Origin: Tepidimonas aquatica | GTDB taxonomy: Bacteria; Pseudomonadota; Gammaproteobacteria; Burkholderiales; Burkholderiaceae_C | DNA: 64,000 bases | Assembly (NCBI RefSeq): GCF_007556585.1 | Contig: NZ_VJNA01000013.1 | Span: 1-64,000, forward strand | Reading direction: 5' to 3' | In this document: piece after piece, positions 1-12,114 of the stretch | Layout: every line of letters starts with the position of its first letter | Position numbering within the stretch: the stretch's first letter is position 1 | Notes under the pieces: generated by a model | Seen by the model: the letters and a program-made list of their open reading frames with translations, nothing else | The model's database searches: none | Told to the model about the DNA's origin: nothing | Made by a program: the position numbers and the translations under genes

Positions 1-148
1 GCTGGGCCCGCTGGCTGCGCAGTTGCGGCTGCCGTCGGCGGGCGGCATGGCGTCGGTAGCACGACGGGGCCATCTGCAACACGCGGCAGATGGGCTCGAC
101 CCCGTACAGATGGCGGTGCTGGTCGACAAAGCGCTTCAACTCTTCAAA
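1..148 (-). CDS. IS3-family transposase OrfB (N-terminal part, cut by window)
   Basis: Read in the -1 frame relative to orfA, the sequence from about 148 down to 1 is open. It encodes the typical start of OrfB, including [19 protein letters not shown] and then a run of arginines. OrfB carries the DDE integrase catalytic core, which lies beyond the window. Expression probably depends on frameshifting from orfA before its stop at 136. A TTG codon at 139 is a possible independent start. The true start is therefore uncertain. Confidence 0.75.
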
Positions 149-459
149 CGGAGGTCGAGCTCCGCCTGGGCAAAAAACGCGCTGGCCGCCTTGAGGATGT
201 CGTTGGCCCGGCGCAGTTCCCGGTTCTCGCGTTCCAGTTGCCGCAGCCGCTCGCGCTCGCCGCTGGTCAGTCCCTCGCGCTGGCCGGCATCGACTTCCTG
301 GCGCTTGACCCATTCGAGCAGGGTCTGCGGCACGCAGCCAATCTTGGGTGCTATCGATTCCACAGCCGCCCACAGTGAAGGGCACTCGCTCCGGTGCTCT
401 TGCACCATGCGCACGGCGCGCTCGCGGACCTCGGGTGAGAATTTCGATGTCTTGTTCAT
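136..459 (-). CDS. IS3-family transposase OrfA (helix-turn-helix subunit)
   Basis: The product is 107 residues, the normal OrfA size. It starts [19 protein letters not shown], a helix-turn-helix DNA-binding region, and continues with the leucine-zipper-like stretch around residues 65-90 (repeated [14 protein letters not shown]) that mediates OrfA dimerisation. It normally binds the element ends and, by -1 ribosomal frameshifting, is fused to OrfB to give the active transposase. The ATG at 457-459 is preceded by a GGAG sequence. OrfA looks intact; nothing is missing. Confidence 0.9.
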   Translation of the reverse strand: MNKTSKFSPEVRERAVRMVQEHRSECPSLWAAVESIAPKIGCVPQTLLEWVKRQEVDAGQREGLTSGERERLRQLERENRELRRANDILKAASAFFAQAELDLRLKS

Positions 460-491
460 GGCTCCATCTTCTCAAGAGTTGGAGCCTCCTC

Positions 492-509
492 AAAACCCGG
501 GGCGGTTCA
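492..509 (-). repeat. Terminal inverted repeat of the IS3-family element
   Basis: On the minus strand this reads TGAACCGCCCCGGGTTTT. It starts with the TG dinucleotide typical of IS3-family ends and lies just upstream of orfA. The partner repeat is outside the window, so the exact length of the repeat is inferred. Confidence 0.6.
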
Positions 510-654
510 TCATTATGCCGAGATAAGCGCCGCTCAAGCGCCAAGCGAGGCCGCAGGCACGCCAACAGCCCCCACAGGCCGACAGCCCCCACGCTGGGTT
601 TGGCCGCTGTTGCTGGGGTTGTGGATCGGCCATGCGTGGGGAGATGATGGATGA
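510..654 (+). pseudogene. Possible C-terminal stub of a gene interrupted by the IS element
   Basis: Immediately outside the IS end, one plus-strand frame stays open to a TGA at 652-654. It ends in a hydrophobic helix-like segment (RWVWPLLLGLWIGHAWGDDG). This would fit the tail of a small membrane protein cut by the insertion. There is no start codon or recognisable family. In such GC-rich DNA an open frame of this length also occurs by chance, so confidence is low. The rest of the 510-705 gap shows nothing else. Confidence 0.2.
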
Positions 655-705
655 GCACGTGGCCCGGTATCAGGGGCCGGGCGTCGATGGCGATGCGGCC
701 AGGTG

Positions 706-1887
706 TCAGCCAAGCACCCGCAGCGCTTGCTGCAAGTCGGCGCGCAGGTCGTCCACGTCTTCCAGGCCGACGGCCAGCCGCACGACGCGCGGCGCATGGG
801 GCCACGGGCGCGCCCGCATCGTGGGCACGTCGTACGGAACGCATAGGCTGACCGGCCCAGCCCAACTGTAGCCCAGCCGAAACAGCCGCAGCGCGTCGCA
901 AAAGGCGTCGATTTGTGTCGGCGCCACGTCCGGCTCGAACACCACCGTCAGCAGCGCCGCAGCGGCGCGGGCGTCGCGTTGCCAGTGGGTGTGGCCTGGT
1001 GAGCCGGGCAGCGCCGGGTGCAACACCTGCGCCACCTTGGGTTGCTCGGCCAGCCATGCGGCCAGCGCACGGGCGCTGCGGTCTTGCGCGTGGTAGCGCA
1101 GCGCCAGCGTGGGCAGCCCGCGCAGCACCAGCTCGGCGTCGTTGGCGCCCACGCCCAGGCCCAGTCGCATGTGGGTCATCAGCACCGCGTGGTGCAAGGC
1201 GTCGTCCCGTGTGCAGACGGCGCCCATCAGCACGTCGGCCCCGCCGCTGGCGTACTTGGTGAGCGCCTGCACGGCGATGTCCGCCCCCAGCTCGAACGGG
1301 CGGTACGCCACGCCTGCTCCCCAGGTATCGTCCAGCGCGGTGACGATCGGGCGCGCGCGGCCAACGTTGGCCCGGCGCACAACGTCCACCAGCGCAGGCA
1401 CGTCGGGGAATTCCAGCGTGACGGAGCCGGCGGCTTCCATCCACACCAAGCGCGTGCGAGGGGTGATCGCACCGGCCAGGTCCGCCGGGTTCATGGGGTC
1501 GTACACGCGATGCGCGATGCCCCAGGCGGCCAGCTCGTGCTCGGCCAGGGCCTTGTTGGGGCCGTAGGCGTTGTCGGGGATCAGCACCTCGTCACCGCTG
1601 CACAGCAGCGCTTGGTCCACCAGGGCGATGGCCGCCAGCCCGCTGGGCGCCAGCACGCAGTGGCGCGCGCCTTCCAGCGTGGCCAGGCGCTCTTCCAACG
1701 TGAACGTGGTGGGTGTGCCGTGCAACCCGTAGGTGTAACCGGACTTGTCCTGCCAGCGGCGCGTGCGCATGGCCGCGACGTTGGAGAAAAACACCGTCGA
1801 GGCCTTGTGCACCGCCACCGGCGCGGCGTCGAAGCCGTCCGGCGCGCGGTACGGGTGGTGGATCAGCCGTGTGCTCAGACCTTCCAT
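706..1887 (-). CDS. metC: Cystathionine beta-lyase (PLP-dependent trans-sulfuration enzyme)
   Basis: This is a 393-residue Cys/Met metabolism PLP enzyme that cleaves cystathionine to homocysteine, pyruvate and ammonia in methionine synthesis. The PLP-binding lysine is visible as K211 in ALTKYASGGADVLMG. The cofactor-phosphate segment APSGLAA lies around residue 80, and the aspartate pairing with the pyridine ring is in LDDTWG around 186. The start MEGLSTRLIHHPY at 1887 is chosen because it matches the family N-terminus and overlaps the end of the upstream gene by 13 bases, which suggests translational coupling. An in-frame ATG further upstream (1926) would lie deep inside that neighbour. Cystathionine gamma-lyase or a related family member cannot be excluded from sequence alone. 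Confidence 0.88.
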   Translation of the reverse strand: MEGLSTRLIHHPYRAPDGFDAAPVAVHKASTVFFSNVAAMRTRRWQDKSGYTYGLHGTPTTFTLEERLATLEGARHCVLAPSGLAAIALVDQALLCSGDEVLIPDNAYGPNKALAEHELAAWGIAHRVYDPMNPADLAGAITPRTRLVWMEAAGSVTLEFPDVPALVDVVRRANVGRARPIVTALDDTWGAGVAYRPFELGADIAVQALTKYASGGADVLMGAVCTRDDALHHAVLMTHMRLGLGVGANDAELVLRGLPTLALRYHAQDRSARALAAWLAEQPKVAQVLHPALPGSPGHTHWQRDARAAAALLTVVFEPDVAPTQIDAFCDALRLFRLGYSWAGPVSLCVPYDVPTMRARPWPHAPRVVRLAVGLEDVDDLRADLQQALRVLG

Positions 1888-2399
1888 TTGACCATCAACT
1901 GCTCGGGCCGCAGGTTGTCGTAGCACTCAAACGGCTGGTGGATCCAGGGGTTGGTGGGCAAAAACTCCACCGAGTAGTCGGGCGTGAAGATCGACACCGC
2001 CTTGGTCCACAGCACCGCCGTGCGCAGCTCGGTGATCGGGGGGTAGTGGGTGCGCAGCAGCTCCACCACCGCCTTGAGGGTATGGCCGGAGTCGGCCAAG
2101 TCGTCCACCAGCAGCACGCGCCCGGCAATTTCGCCCTTGGGCGTGGTGATGTAGCGCGCAATGTCGAGCTGGCCTCGCACCGTGCCCCCTTCGGCACGGT
2201 AGGAGCTCGTGGACATGATGGCCAAGGGTTTGTCGAAGATGCGGCTGAGGATATCGCCCGGCCGCATGCCACCGCGCGCCAGACACAGGATGGTGTCGAA
2301 CGCCCAGCCGGACTGGTGGATTTTGATGGCCAGTTTTTCGATCAGGTTGTGGTACTCGTCGTACGACACGTACAGGTGCTTGCCGTCTTCGGTGAGCAT
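1875..2399 (-). CDS. Phosphoribosyltransferase (purine PRTase-like)
   Basis: The product is 174 residues of the type I phosphoribosyltransferase fold. The PRPP-binding signature is VLLVDDLADSGHT at residues 96-108. The family transfers phosphoribose from PRPP to a nucleobase. The usual annotation in this position beside purA is xanthine/guanine-type PRTase, but substrate residues cannot be assigned by eye. The start at 2399 (MLTEDGKHLY) has AAAGG about 8 bases upstream and is preferred over an ATG six codons earlier. It lies 26 bases after purA on the same strand and overlaps metC, so the three are probably co-transcribed. Confidence 0.82.
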   Translation of the reverse strand: MLTEDGKHLYVSYDEYHNLIEKLAIKIHQSGWAFDTILCLARGGMRPGDILSRIFDKPLAIMSTSSYRAEGGTVRGQLDIARYITTPKGEIAGRVLLVDDLADSGHTLKAVVELLRTHYPPITELRTAVLWTKAVSIFTPDYSVEFLPTNPWIHQPFECYDNLRPEQLMVKWKV

Positions 2400-2425
2400 G
2401 GGGCGGACCTTTCGCAACGGGGCCG

Positions 2426-3868
<1,443 letters not shown>

Positions 3869-5041
3869 TCAGGCAGCCAGCGGCTGCACGATCCAGGTGC
3901 CCGCGCGCTGCACCAGCTCGCGGTCGCAGGCGAATTCGTCCACTTCGTGCTCGTGCCCGGGCAACACGCACACCACCGTTTCGCCCTGCGCGCGCAGCGC
4001 GGCCACGGTGGCGCGCAAAGCGGCATCGTCGTGCCGCCACGGTGCGCGGATGGCGGCGCGCAACGGCGGTGCCGGCACCAGCCGCACCAGCTGCTTGAGG
4101 TCCAGGCTGAACCCGGCCGCAGGGCGCTGGCGGCCAAACACCGCGCCGACCGCGTCGTAGCGCCCGCCACGGGCGATCTCCTGCGGCTGCCCCTGGCCAC
4201 CGTAGATGGCAAAGCGCACCCCGGTGTAGTAGGCGTAGCCGCGCAGATCCGCCAGGTCGAACGTCACCCGCACGTCGGGGGCCAGCTCGTGCAGCCGCGC
4301 TTGCAGCCAGCCCAGGTCAGCCAGCGCCGCTTGCAGCGCCGCCCCGCCCCGCAGGCGCTGCGCCGCGGCTTGCAGCACGTCGCTGCCGCCCCACAACGTG
4401 GGCAGCGCCAGCAGCGCAGCGCGCACGTCGGCAGGCAACGGTGCCGCCAAGGTCGCCAGCGTGGCCGTGTCCTTGGCCGCCAGCGCGGCGTGCACGGCAC
4501 TCACCTGCGCCGGCGTCAACGCGCAGCCCTGCAGCACCGCATCGACGATGCGCACGTCGCCCAAGTCCACCTGCAAGCCCTGCAACCCAGCAGCGCGCAG
4601 CGCGTCCAGCGCCAGCTCCAGCACCTCCAGGTCGGCTTCACGACCGGCGTGGCCGTAGATCTCGGCTCCGAACTGCAGCGGCTCGCGCGTGCCGTGGGCG
4701 CCGCCAGCGCGCGTGTGCAGCACCGGGCCGCAGTAGCACAAGCGGGTCACCCCTTGGCGGTTGAGCAGGTGCGCGTCGATGCGCGCCACCTGCGGCGTGG
4801 TGTCGGCCCGCAGCCCCAGCGTGCGCCCAGAGAGCTGGTCCACCAGCTTGAACGTTTGCAGCTCCAGCGCCTCGCCGGTGCCGGTCAGCAACGACTCCAG
4901 ATGCTCCAGCAACGGCGGGATGACCAGCTCGTAACCGTAGCGGCGCGCCGCCTCCAGCAGGTTGCGCCGCAGGTCTTCGAGGTGACGTGCCTCGGAGGGC
5001 AGAACGTCGGCGATGTGATCCGGCAGCAGCCAGGCGGACAT
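3869..5041 (-). CDS. hisZ: ATP phosphoribosyltransferase regulatory subunit
   Basis: The 390-residue product is a class II aminoacyl-tRNA-synthetase-like protein, a paralogue of HisS that lacks tRNA charging. It forms a hetero-octamer with the short form of HisG and confers histidine feedback on the first step of histidine synthesis. Visible family features are the N-terminal [14 protein letters not shown], the motif 2-like [12 protein letters not shown], and [15 protein letters not shown] near residue 280. It is found only where HisG is short, so a separate hisG is expected elsewhere. A TACAAT sequence sits just upstream in the gap to hflC. Confidence 0.93.
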   Translation of the reverse strand: MSAWLLPDHIADVLPSEARHLEDLRRNLLEAARRYGYELVIPPLLEHLESLLTGTGEALELQTFKLVDQLSGRTLGLRADTTPQVARIDAHLLNRQGVTRLCYCGPVLHTRAGGAHGTREPLQFGAEIYGHAGREADLEVLELALDALRAAGLQGLQVDLGDVRIVDAVLQGCALTPAQVSAVHAALAAKDTATLATLAAPLPADVRAALLALPTLWGGSDVLQAAAQRLRGGAALQAALADLGWLQARLHELAPDVRVTFDLADLRGYAYYTGVRFAIYGGQGQPQEIARGGRYDAVGAVFGRQRPAAGFSLDLKQLVRLVPAPPLRAAIRAPWRHDDAALRATVAALRAQGETVVCVLPGHEHEVDEFACDRELVQRAGTWIVQPLAA

Positions 5042-5076
5042 GGGGTGTGGCGGGTGGGCAGCGGGACAAAACTGCG

Positions 5077-5082
5077 ATTGTA
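5077..5082 (-). promoter_or_regulatory. Candidate -10 element upstream of hisZ
   Basis: The minus strand reads TACAAT 35 bases before the hisZ start codon, in the short gap after hflC. No convincing -35 hexamer is seen at 16-18 bases upstream. It could provide a local start for hisZ-purA within the longer run. Confidence 0.3.
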
Positions 5083-5103
5083 CCCCGCGGCCCCGGTGTC
5101 TTT

Positions 5104-6006
5104 TCAGCGGCTGGGGCTGCCCACCCCACCCGTGCCCTTGAAGGCACGGAAAAACTCCGACGACGGATCGATCACCAGCACGTCCCCTTTGCTGGCGAAA
5201 CTGGCCTTGTAGGCCTCCAGGCTGCGGTAAAACTGCGCAAACGCCGGGTCACGGCCAAACGCCTGGTTGTAGATGCGCGCCGCTTCGGCATCGCCCTCAC
5301 CCTTGATTTTTTGCGCCTGGCGGTAGGCCTCGGCCAGGATGACCTCGCGCTCGCGATCGGCTTCGGCGCGGATTTTTTCGCCCTCCGCAAAGCCGGTGGA
5401 GCGCAGCTCGTTGGCCACCCGCTTGCGCTCGGCTTCCATGCGGTCGTACACCGAACGGGTGATCGACTCGGCGTAGTCGATGCGCGAGATGCGCACGTCG
5501 ACCACGTCCATGCCCCAGGGTTTTTCGGCCCCGCGCACGGCGGCCAGCACCTCGCGCTGCACCGCGGCCATCAGTTCCTCACGCTTGGCCGACAACAGCT
5601 CACGCAGGGTGCGTTTGTTGACCTCTTGCTGGAAAGCGTTGCGCACCACGCGGTTGAGCTGGGCGGCGCCAGCGCGCTCATCCAGCCCCACGTTGCGGAT
5701 GTAGGCCGAGGGGTCCGAGATGCGCCAGCGCACATACCAGTCGATGACGACGCGCTGCTTCTCGGCCGTCAACGTCGGCTCGGTGTCGGTGCTCTCCAGC
5801 GTCAGCAGCCGCTTGTCGATGTACGACACGTTTTGGAACGGCGGCGGCAGCTTGAAGTTGAGCCCCGGTTCGGTGACGACGTTGCGGATCTGACCGAACT
5901 GAAACACCACGCCGTACTGGCGCTGGTCGACAACGAACATCGTGGAGCTGAGCACTGCCAGCGCCACCAACAGAGTCGATACGAAGAATCCGATGCGGTT
6001 GGCCAT
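5104..6006 (-). CDS. hflC: HflC, SPFH/band-7 subunit of the HflKC membrane complex
   Basis: The product is 300 residues with one N-terminal membrane anchor (about residues 5-25) followed by the SPFH/band-7 domain and a helical segment rich in charged residues. With HflK it forms a large periplasm-facing assembly that surrounds and modulates the FtsH protease. The start at 6006 (MANRIGF) is chosen over an ATG six codons upstream because a GAGG sequence precedes it and it leaves a 14-base gap after hflK. Ending with the short GSPSR tail is normal. Confidence 0.94.
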   Translation of the reverse strand: MANRIGFFVSTLLVALAVLSSTMFVVDQRQYGVVFQFGQIRNVVTEPGLNFKLPPPFQNVSYIDKRLLTLESTDTEPTLTAEKQRVVIDWYVRWRISDPSAYIRNVGLDERAGAAQLNRVVRNAFQQEVNKRTLRELLSAKREELMAAVQREVLAAVRGAEKPWGMDVVDVRISRIDYAESITRSVYDRMEAERKRVANELRSTGFAEGEKIRAEADREREVILAEAYRQAQKIKGEGDAEAARIYNQAFGRDPAFAQFYRSLEAYKASFASKGDVLVIDPSSEFFRAFKGTGGVGSPSR

Positions 6007-6020
6007 GGTGATCCTCGTCG

Positions 6021-7363
6021 TCAACGACCTTCACGGTCACGGCTGCGGGCGTCGTCACGGGTGCGCGGGTCGCGCGTCGTGGTCGCGTTCGGCGCGGCGG
6101 CGCTGCTGGCCGCCGGCGCCGGGACGGTGGCTTCGGCGCTGACCTGCTGCATGATTTTGTCCAACGGCAGGTACAGCAGGTTGGATTGCTGGCGCGTGTC
6201 GATCAACACCTTGGTCACGTTGGCGTAAATCTGCTGCATGGCCTCCAGGTACAGCCGCTCGCGCATCACCTGTGGAGCCTTGGCGTACTCAGCCTGCACG
6301 AGGGCGAAGCGCTGCGCATCCCCCTGCGCCTGCGCCACGATGCGCGCTTTGTAGCCTTCGGCCTCCTGCAGCAGCCGCGCGGCCGCCCCCCGCGCGCGCG
6401 GCACGACGTCGTTGGCGTAGGCTTCGGCCTCGTTTTTGGCACGCTCGCGCTCCTGTCCGGCTTTGAGCACGTCGTCAAACGCGGCTTGCACCTGCTCGGG
6501 CGGGCGCACCCCGCCCGCTTGCAGGTTGATGCCGACGATTTCGATGCCGACGTTGTAGCGGTCCAGGATGGTTTGCATCAACGTGCGCACACGCGGCGCA
6601 ATCTGCTCGCGCTCTTCCGCCAGCGCCGCGTCCATCTTCATCTTACCCACCACCTCACGCACGGCGGTTTCGGCGGCCTTGACCACCGCGGCGTCGGGAT
6701 CGCGGCTGCTGAACAGGTACGCGCGTGCGTCACTGAGGCGGTACTGCACCGCAAACTTGATTTCGACGATGTTTTCGTCCTCGGTCAGCATGGCCGATTC
6801 GCGCAGGCCCGTGGCGCGCACGATGGCGTCACGGCCGATGTCGACCGAGCGGATTTGCGTGACAAACACCGTCTCGTGGCGCTGGATCGGGTACGGCAGC
6901 CGCCAGTTGAAGCCCGCCCCCACCGTGCTGTGGTAGCGACCAAACTGGGTGATGACGGCTTGCTGGCCTTCTTGCACGACGAAAAACCCGGTGCCCAGCC
7001 AGATCAAGACCGCCACCCCGGCGATCAGCCCCACGCCGATGCCGGCGCCCTTGGCGTCGGGCCGCCGCGGCGGCTCGGCACCGGACCAGCCGGAGCGCCC
7101 TCCATCGCCGCCGCCCCCGCGACCGCCGAACAGGCCGCCCAACTTGCGGTTGAAATCACGCCACAGCTCGTCGAGGTCGGGCGGCTGGCCGTCGCTGTCG
7201 CGCGGGCGGCGGGCCCGGCCGTCATCGTCGGAGCCACCGCGCCCCCAGCGCGGGTCGTTCAGGTTGAACACGCGGCCCAGCCAACGACGCCAGCCCGTGG
7301 CTCGGGCGGCGGGGGGGCGCATGGGTTCGGTGTCGGGCATCAACCCCAGCGGGGTGTGGTCGT

Positions 7364-7367
<4 letters not shown>
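6021..7367 (-). CDS. hflK: HflK, SPFH/band-7 subunit of the HflKC membrane complex
   Basis: The product is 448 residues. A glycine- and proline-rich cytoplasmic N-terminus of about 120 residues is followed by a single membrane span (around VGLIAGVAVLIWLGTGFFVV) and the SPFH domain, with the family motif VVREVVGKMKMD. It partners HflC in controlling FtsH access. The C-terminal tail is low-complexity (Ala/Thr/Arg), which is usual. The start codon overlaps the hflX stop in an ATGA, indicating coupled translation. Confidence 0.94.
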
Positions 7368-8509
<1,142 letters not shown>

Positions 8510-8568
8510 CAGGATGACCCCCGGCGCCGCAGCGGCGTCGGGGGAAGCCGTCGGTTGCAGCAGGGTGC

Positions 8569-8817
8569 TCAGGCTTGGTCCTCAGCGCCTTGGTTGGCCG
8601 AAAACTGCACGGGGCGGCCCGGCACGATGGTCGAAATGGCGTGCTTGTACACCATCTGGGTGACGGTGTTGCGCAGCAGCACCACGTACTGGTCGAACGA
8701 TTCGATCTGGCCTTGCAGTTTGATGCCGTTGACCAGGTAGATCGACACCGGCACGTGCTCGCGACGCAGTTGGTTGAGGAACGGGTCCTGAAGGAGTTGG
8801 GCCTTGTTGTTGCTCAC
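8569..8817 (-). CDS. hfq: RNA chaperone Hfq
   Basis: The 82-residue product has the Sm1 region ([19 protein letters not shown]) and the Sm2 motif YKHAIST of Hfq. Hfq hexamers bind A-rich mRNA sites and U-rich sRNA tails and mediate small-RNA regulation. The start is the GTG at 8817 ([15 protein letters not shown] after initiation), with GGAA upstream. A longer reading from 8880 adds residues unlike any Hfq. The C-terminal tail is short, as usual in beta-proteobacteria. The order der-hfq-hflX matches related genomes. Confidence 0.96.
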   Translation of the reverse strand: MSNNKAQLLQDPFLNQLRREHVPVSIYLVNGIKLQGQIESFDQYVVLLRNTVTQMVYKHAISTIVPGRPVQFSANQGAEDQA

Positions 8818-8837
8818 GATATGTTCCGTGTTGCTAG

Positions 8838-8852
8838 GGTTGAAAAACCGGG
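8838..8852 (-). promoter_or_regulatory. Leader motif CCCGGTTTTTCAACC upstream of hfq
   Basis: This 15-base motif lies 21 bases before the hfq start codon on the coding strand. An identical copy sits 18 bases before ppsA (35,698-35,712). It can form a small GGTT/AACC stem over a U-rich loop. Its function is unknown. Confidence 0.4.
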
Positions 8853-8901
8853 ATGCTGAAGTTACCACAAACCAGACCACCGCGCCCGCGTGGGCGTATC
8901 G

Positions 8902-10257
8902 TCAGGCATAGGGGTTGTCTTGCGTGCGCAGCTCGATGCGCAGCGGTGTGCCCACCAGATCGAATGCCTTGCGAAAGCGCGCTTCCAAGTAGCGCCGGTA
9001 GGCGTCCCCGACGTGCTGCAGCGCGTTGCCGTGGATGACGATCACCGGCGGGTTGTGGCCGCCTTGGTGGGCGTAGCGCAGCTTGGGGCGCACGTTGCCG
9101 GCGCGTTTGGGGGCCTGGAACGCCACCGCCTCGTGCAGCAGTCGGGTCAGCAGCGGGGTGGGCATTTTGATCATCGCCGACTCGTAGGCACGCACGATGG
9201 ATGTGAACAGCGCTTGGATGCCCAAGCGCTGGCGCGCCGAGATGAAGTGCAGCGGCGCGTGCTTCAAAAAGCCCAGCCGTGCCTCGATCGAGCGCTGCAC
9301 CAGTTGGCGCTGGTACTCGTCCACCGCGTCCCATTTGTTGACCGCCAGCACCACCGAGCGGCCGCTGTCAAGAATGAAGCCCGCGATGTGCGCGTCTTGC
9401 TCGGTCACGCCCTCGGTGGCGTCCAGCAGCAGCAACACGACGTGCGCGCCTTCGATGGCCTGCAAGGTCTTGACGACGGAAAATTTTTCCACCGCCTGAA
9501 ACACCTTGCCCTTGCGGCGCAGACCCGCAGTGTCGATGAGCTCGAAGCGTCGCCCCTCGCGCTCGAACGGCACTCGGATGGCGTCGCGCGTGGTGCCGGG
9601 CAAGTCGAACGCGACCAAGCGCTCCTCGCCCAACCAGGCGTTGATCAGGGTGCTCTTGCCGACGTTGGGCCGTCCGGCCACGGCCAGCCGGATGACGCCG
9701 TCGCCAGCCTCGGCCGCCTCGGTGGCATCGGGGGGTGACGGCTCGGCCTCGTCCAAGCCCAGGCGCTGCAGCGCGGTGTCGACCAGCGAGCGCAGCCCTT
9801 GGCCGTGCGCCGCCGACACCGGCACCACCTCACCCAGCCCAAGCTCGAAAAACTCCGCCCACTGCGCGCTTTCGCGCATGCCTTCGGCCTTGTTGGCCAC
9901 CAGCACCACCGGCTTGCCCAGGCGCCGCAGGTACGCGGCGATGTCGTGATCCTGCGCAGTCAGGCCCGCGCGCGCGTCGACGACGAACAGCACCACGTCA
10001 GCTTCAGCCACCGCTTGGCGGGTCTGTTTGGCCATCTCGCGCACGATGCCCTGCTCGGCGGTGGGCTCGAACCCCCCGGTGTCGACGACGATGAAATCGC
10101 GCCGCCCCCAGCGCGCTTGCCCGTAGTGGCGGTCGCGCGTCAGGCCGGGCAGATCCGCCACCAGCGCGTCGCGGCTGCGCGTGAGGCGGTTGAACAGCGT
10201 GGATTTGCCGACGTTGGGGCGGCCCACCAACGCCACCACGGGCGTGCGTCCACTCAT
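8902..10257 (-). CDS. der: Ribosome biogenesis GTPase Der (EngA)
   Basis: The 451-residue product has the two tandem G domains that define Der. The first P-loop is GRPNVGKST at residues 12-20 with DTGGF as G3 and NKAEG as G4. The second is the same GRPNVGKST at 195-203, with DTAGL and NKWD. A KH-like C-terminal domain follows. Der acts in late 50S subunit maturation. Its start overlaps the bamB stop by 4 bases (ATGA). The acidic linker between the two G domains (about 165-190) is normal for the family. Confidence 0.97.
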   Translation of the reverse strand: MSGRTPVVALVGRPNVGKSTLFNRLTRSRDALVADLPGLTRDRHYGQARWGRRDFIVVDTGGFEPTAEQGIVREMAKQTRQAVAEADVVLFVVDARAGLTAQDHDIAAYLRRLGKPVVLVANKAEGMRESAQWAEFFELGLGEVVPVSAAHGQGLRSLVDTALQRLGLDEAEPSPPDATEAAEAGDGVIRLAVAGRPNVGKSTLINAWLGEERLVAFDLPGTTRDAIRVPFEREGRRFELIDTAGLRRKGKVFQAVEKFSVVKTLQAIEGAHVVLLLLDATEGVTEQDAHIAGFILDSGRSVVLAVNKWDAVDEYQRQLVQRSIEARLGFLKHAPLHFISARQRLGIQALFTSIVRAYESAMIKMPTPLLTRLLHEAVAFQAPKRAGNVRPKLRYAHQGGHNPPVIVIHGNALQHVGDAYRRYLEARFRKAFDLVGTPLRIELRTQDNPYA

Positions 10258-11411
10258 TGCGGTCGCCAGGCGTAGACGCCACCCGCGCGGGTGACGGCGA
10301 TCAAGGTGTTGCCCGCCGCCAGCGGGCCTTCGACGATCGGCGAGCCGTCGGTGGCCAAGCGGTTCAGCAAAGCCCCGTCGGCGCGCGCCAGCAGGTGCAC
10401 GTAGCCCTGCGCGTCACCGATGGCCAGCGAGCGCCCGATCGCCAGCGGCGCGCTCAGCCCACGGTGCAGCAGCCGTTCGTTGGACCAGGCCTGGCCCCCG
10501 TCGCTGCGGCGCCACGCGCGCACACGGCCGTTGGCTTCGGTGCCGTACACGCGTTCGGCGTCGGCCTGCACGCCGACGGCGCCATCGGCCGGCTGGCTCC
10601 ACAGCGTACGCCCGCTGACCGTGTCCACACACCCCACCGCCGCTTGGAAGGCGCGCACGCACAGCACATCGCCGTCGCGGCCGACGCGGCCCACGGGGTC
10701 CACCAGCCGCTCGATTTCGGTGGCGCCCCGGGTGCGCGCCACCACCGTGTCCCACTGCACACGACCGGCGTCCGGGTCCAGGCCGACCAGGCGGCCGCCG
10801 ATGCCGACCACCAACGTGTTGCGCACGGCGGTCAGCACGCCGGCTTGCTGCAGCACCAGCGGCTCGGTGCCGCGGCTGGTCCAGCGCCACAGCGGCGCAC
10901 CGGTGCGCGCGTCAAAGGCGCTGACACTGCGGTCGCCCGCCAGCACGAACACCCGCTCGCCGGCCACCAGTGGGGGCGTGTAGACACGTGCGGCGATGCG
11001 CTGGCGCCACGCCACCCCGGTCGGCGTCAGCACCACCAGGTCGCTGTCGCGCGTCACCAGCGCCACGCGCTGGCCGTCGAACCCCACCCCTGCCCCCATC
11101 GGCGCACCCGCAGCGGCGCGCCAGCGCAGCTGCCCGGTTTCGGCCTGCAGCACGCTGACCTCGCCGGCGGCGTTGGCCAACGCCAGCAGCCCGTCGCGCA
11201 CCACCGGCACCAGCAGCGGGTCGATGGCGCCCACCTGCTGCGACCAGACCTGCTGCGCCGCCACCAGCGGCACCACCGGCTCCAACGGCGCTGGCTGGGG
11301 TTTTTTGGGGCCGGACGAGCACGCCGCCAAGCCGATGGCCAACACCATCAGGGCTGAGCGCATGACGCGCCCCCCCACCCCATGCCGATGCGTCTGTTGC
11401 TTGTTGCTCAT
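10254..11411 (-). CDS. bamB: Outer membrane assembly lipoprotein BamB
   Basis: The 385-residue product starts with a lipoprotein signal peptide: a basic N-region, a hydrophobic stretch and the lipobox LAAC near residues 28-31. The rest is PQQ-like beta-propeller repeats with recurring W at blade ends ([30 protein letters not shown]). BamB is an accessory subunit of the BAM complex that inserts outer membrane beta-barrels. The start at 11411 ([11 protein letters not shown]) shares one base with the upstream stop (TGATG). An internal ATG at residue 17 (MRSALMV) is a possible alternative directly before the hydrophobic core. Confidence 0.93.
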   Translation of the reverse strand: MSNKQQTHRHGVGGRVMRSALMVLAIGLAACSSGPKKPQPAPLEPVVPLVAAQQVWSQQVGAIDPLLVPVVRDGLLALANAAGEVSVLQAETGQLRWRAAAGAPMGAGVGFDGQRVALVTRDSDLVVLTPTGVAWRQRIAARVYTPPLVAGERVFVLAGDRSVSAFDARTGAPLWRWTSRGTEPLVLQQAGVLTAVRNTLVVGIGGRLVGLDPDAGRVQWDTVVARTRGATEIERLVDPVGRVGRDGDVLCVRAFQAAVGCVDTVSGRTLWSQPADGAVGVQADAERVYGTEANGRVRAWRRSDGGQAWSNERLLHRGLSAPLAIGRSLAIGDAQGYVHLLARADGALLNRLATDGSPIVEGPLAAGNTLIAVTRAGGVYAWRPQ

Positions 11412-12067
11412 CACCGCTGCTCCTGCGCGCCGGGATCGACGCCGAGTGCGTTCAATTTGGCTTCGACGATGGCGCGGTAGCCGACCTCGGCCGGCAGCGC
11501 GCGCCACGCCTGCAGGTAGGCCTCGCGCGCGGCGTCGGGCTGGCCCTGGCGCTGCCGCAGGTCCCCCAGGCGGTCGGCCCGCCAGGCGGCCCAGGCCTCG
11601 GGCAGCGGCTGTTGCAGCAGCCGCTCGGCTTCATCCAGCTGGCCCGCATCCAGCGCCAGCCCGGCCTGACGCAGCCGCGCCACGGCGGCCAGCTCGTCGT
11701 CATCGCGCCGTTGCACGACGAACACCAGCGCCGCACGCGCGTCGTCGGCATGCCCGCCTTGCACCAGCACACGCGCGGCCAACAGCGCGCCGAGTCGGGC
11801 CTGCTCGGTGCGGGCCGCCTGCGCCTGCAGATCGCCCCAGACGCGGCGCACGCGCTCGACGTCACCGCCTTGCGCGGCTTGCTCCAGCTCGTCCAGCAGC
11901 ACGGTGGCCTGCACGGCCTGGCGCTGCTGCCAGTAGTTCCAGCCTTGCCAGCCAGCGTAGACCAGCAAGGCCAGCGTCACCGCCCAGGTGATGAGGTTGC
12001 CCCAGCGTGCCCAAAAGGCCTTCAACTGGGCGAGTTGTTCCTGTTCTTCGAGGTCGTAAGCCGCCAT
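11411..12067 (-). CDS. YfgM-like tetratricopeptide membrane protein
   Basis: The 218-residue product starts MAAYDLEEQEQLAQLKAFW, the conserved N-terminus of the YfgM/BamB-neighbour family. One membrane span follows at about residues 24-43, then a periplasmic helical region of TPR-like pairs. In enterobacteria YfgM associates with the SecYEG/PpiD translocon and secretion stress; the role in this organism is inferred. It sits between hisS and bamB in the canonical order and is translationally coupled to bamB through TGATG. Confidence 0.85.
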   Translation of the reverse strand: MAAYDLEEQEQLAQLKAFWARWGNLITWAVTLALLVYAGWQGWNYWQQRQAVQATVLLDELEQAAQGGDVERVRRVWGDLQAQAARTEQARLGALLAARVLVQGGHADDARAALVFVVQRRDDDELAAVARLRQAGLALDAGQLDEAERLLQQPLPEAWAAWRADRLGDLRQRQGQPDAAREAYLQAWRALPAEVGYRAIVEAKLNALGVDPGAQEQR

Positions 12068-12097
12068 CGTCCGTCCGTTGCCTTGCGATTCGTGTGC

Positions 12098-12103
12098 ATT
12101 GTA
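12098..12103 (-). promoter_or_regulatory. Candidate -10 element upstream of the yfgM-like gene
   Basis: The minus strand reads TACAAT 30 bases before the start codon, in the 47-base gap after hisS. No good -35 hexamer is visible, so this is only a candidate for a yfgM-bamB-der start. Confidence 0.28.
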
Positions 12104-12114
12104 GGGGCGCGGCT

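Larger units (their letters stand above)
1..509 (-). mobile_element. IS3-family insertion sequence, 5' part (cut by window edge)
   Basis: This is the upstream end of an IS3-type element read on the minus strand. It contains a complete orfA and the first part of orfB in an overlapping -1 frame, the usual IS3 arrangement. The element ends at 509 with an inverted-repeat-like terminus that begins TGAACCGCCCCGGG on the minus strand, 32 bases beyond the orfA start codon's outer neighbourhood. The other end lies outside the window, so the target duplication cannot be verified. The outer flank starts tca (about 510-512). Confidence 0.85.

Noticed and set aside
661-682. GCCCGG/CCGGGC inverted repeat after metC as a terminator
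   Set aside because: The stem is only 6 bp with a 9-base loop and has no T-tract on the minus strand; repeats like this are frequent in such GC-rich DNA.
8883-8896. Small GC hairpin after der
   Set aside because: The stem is 5 bp with no T-tract; not distinguishable from background.
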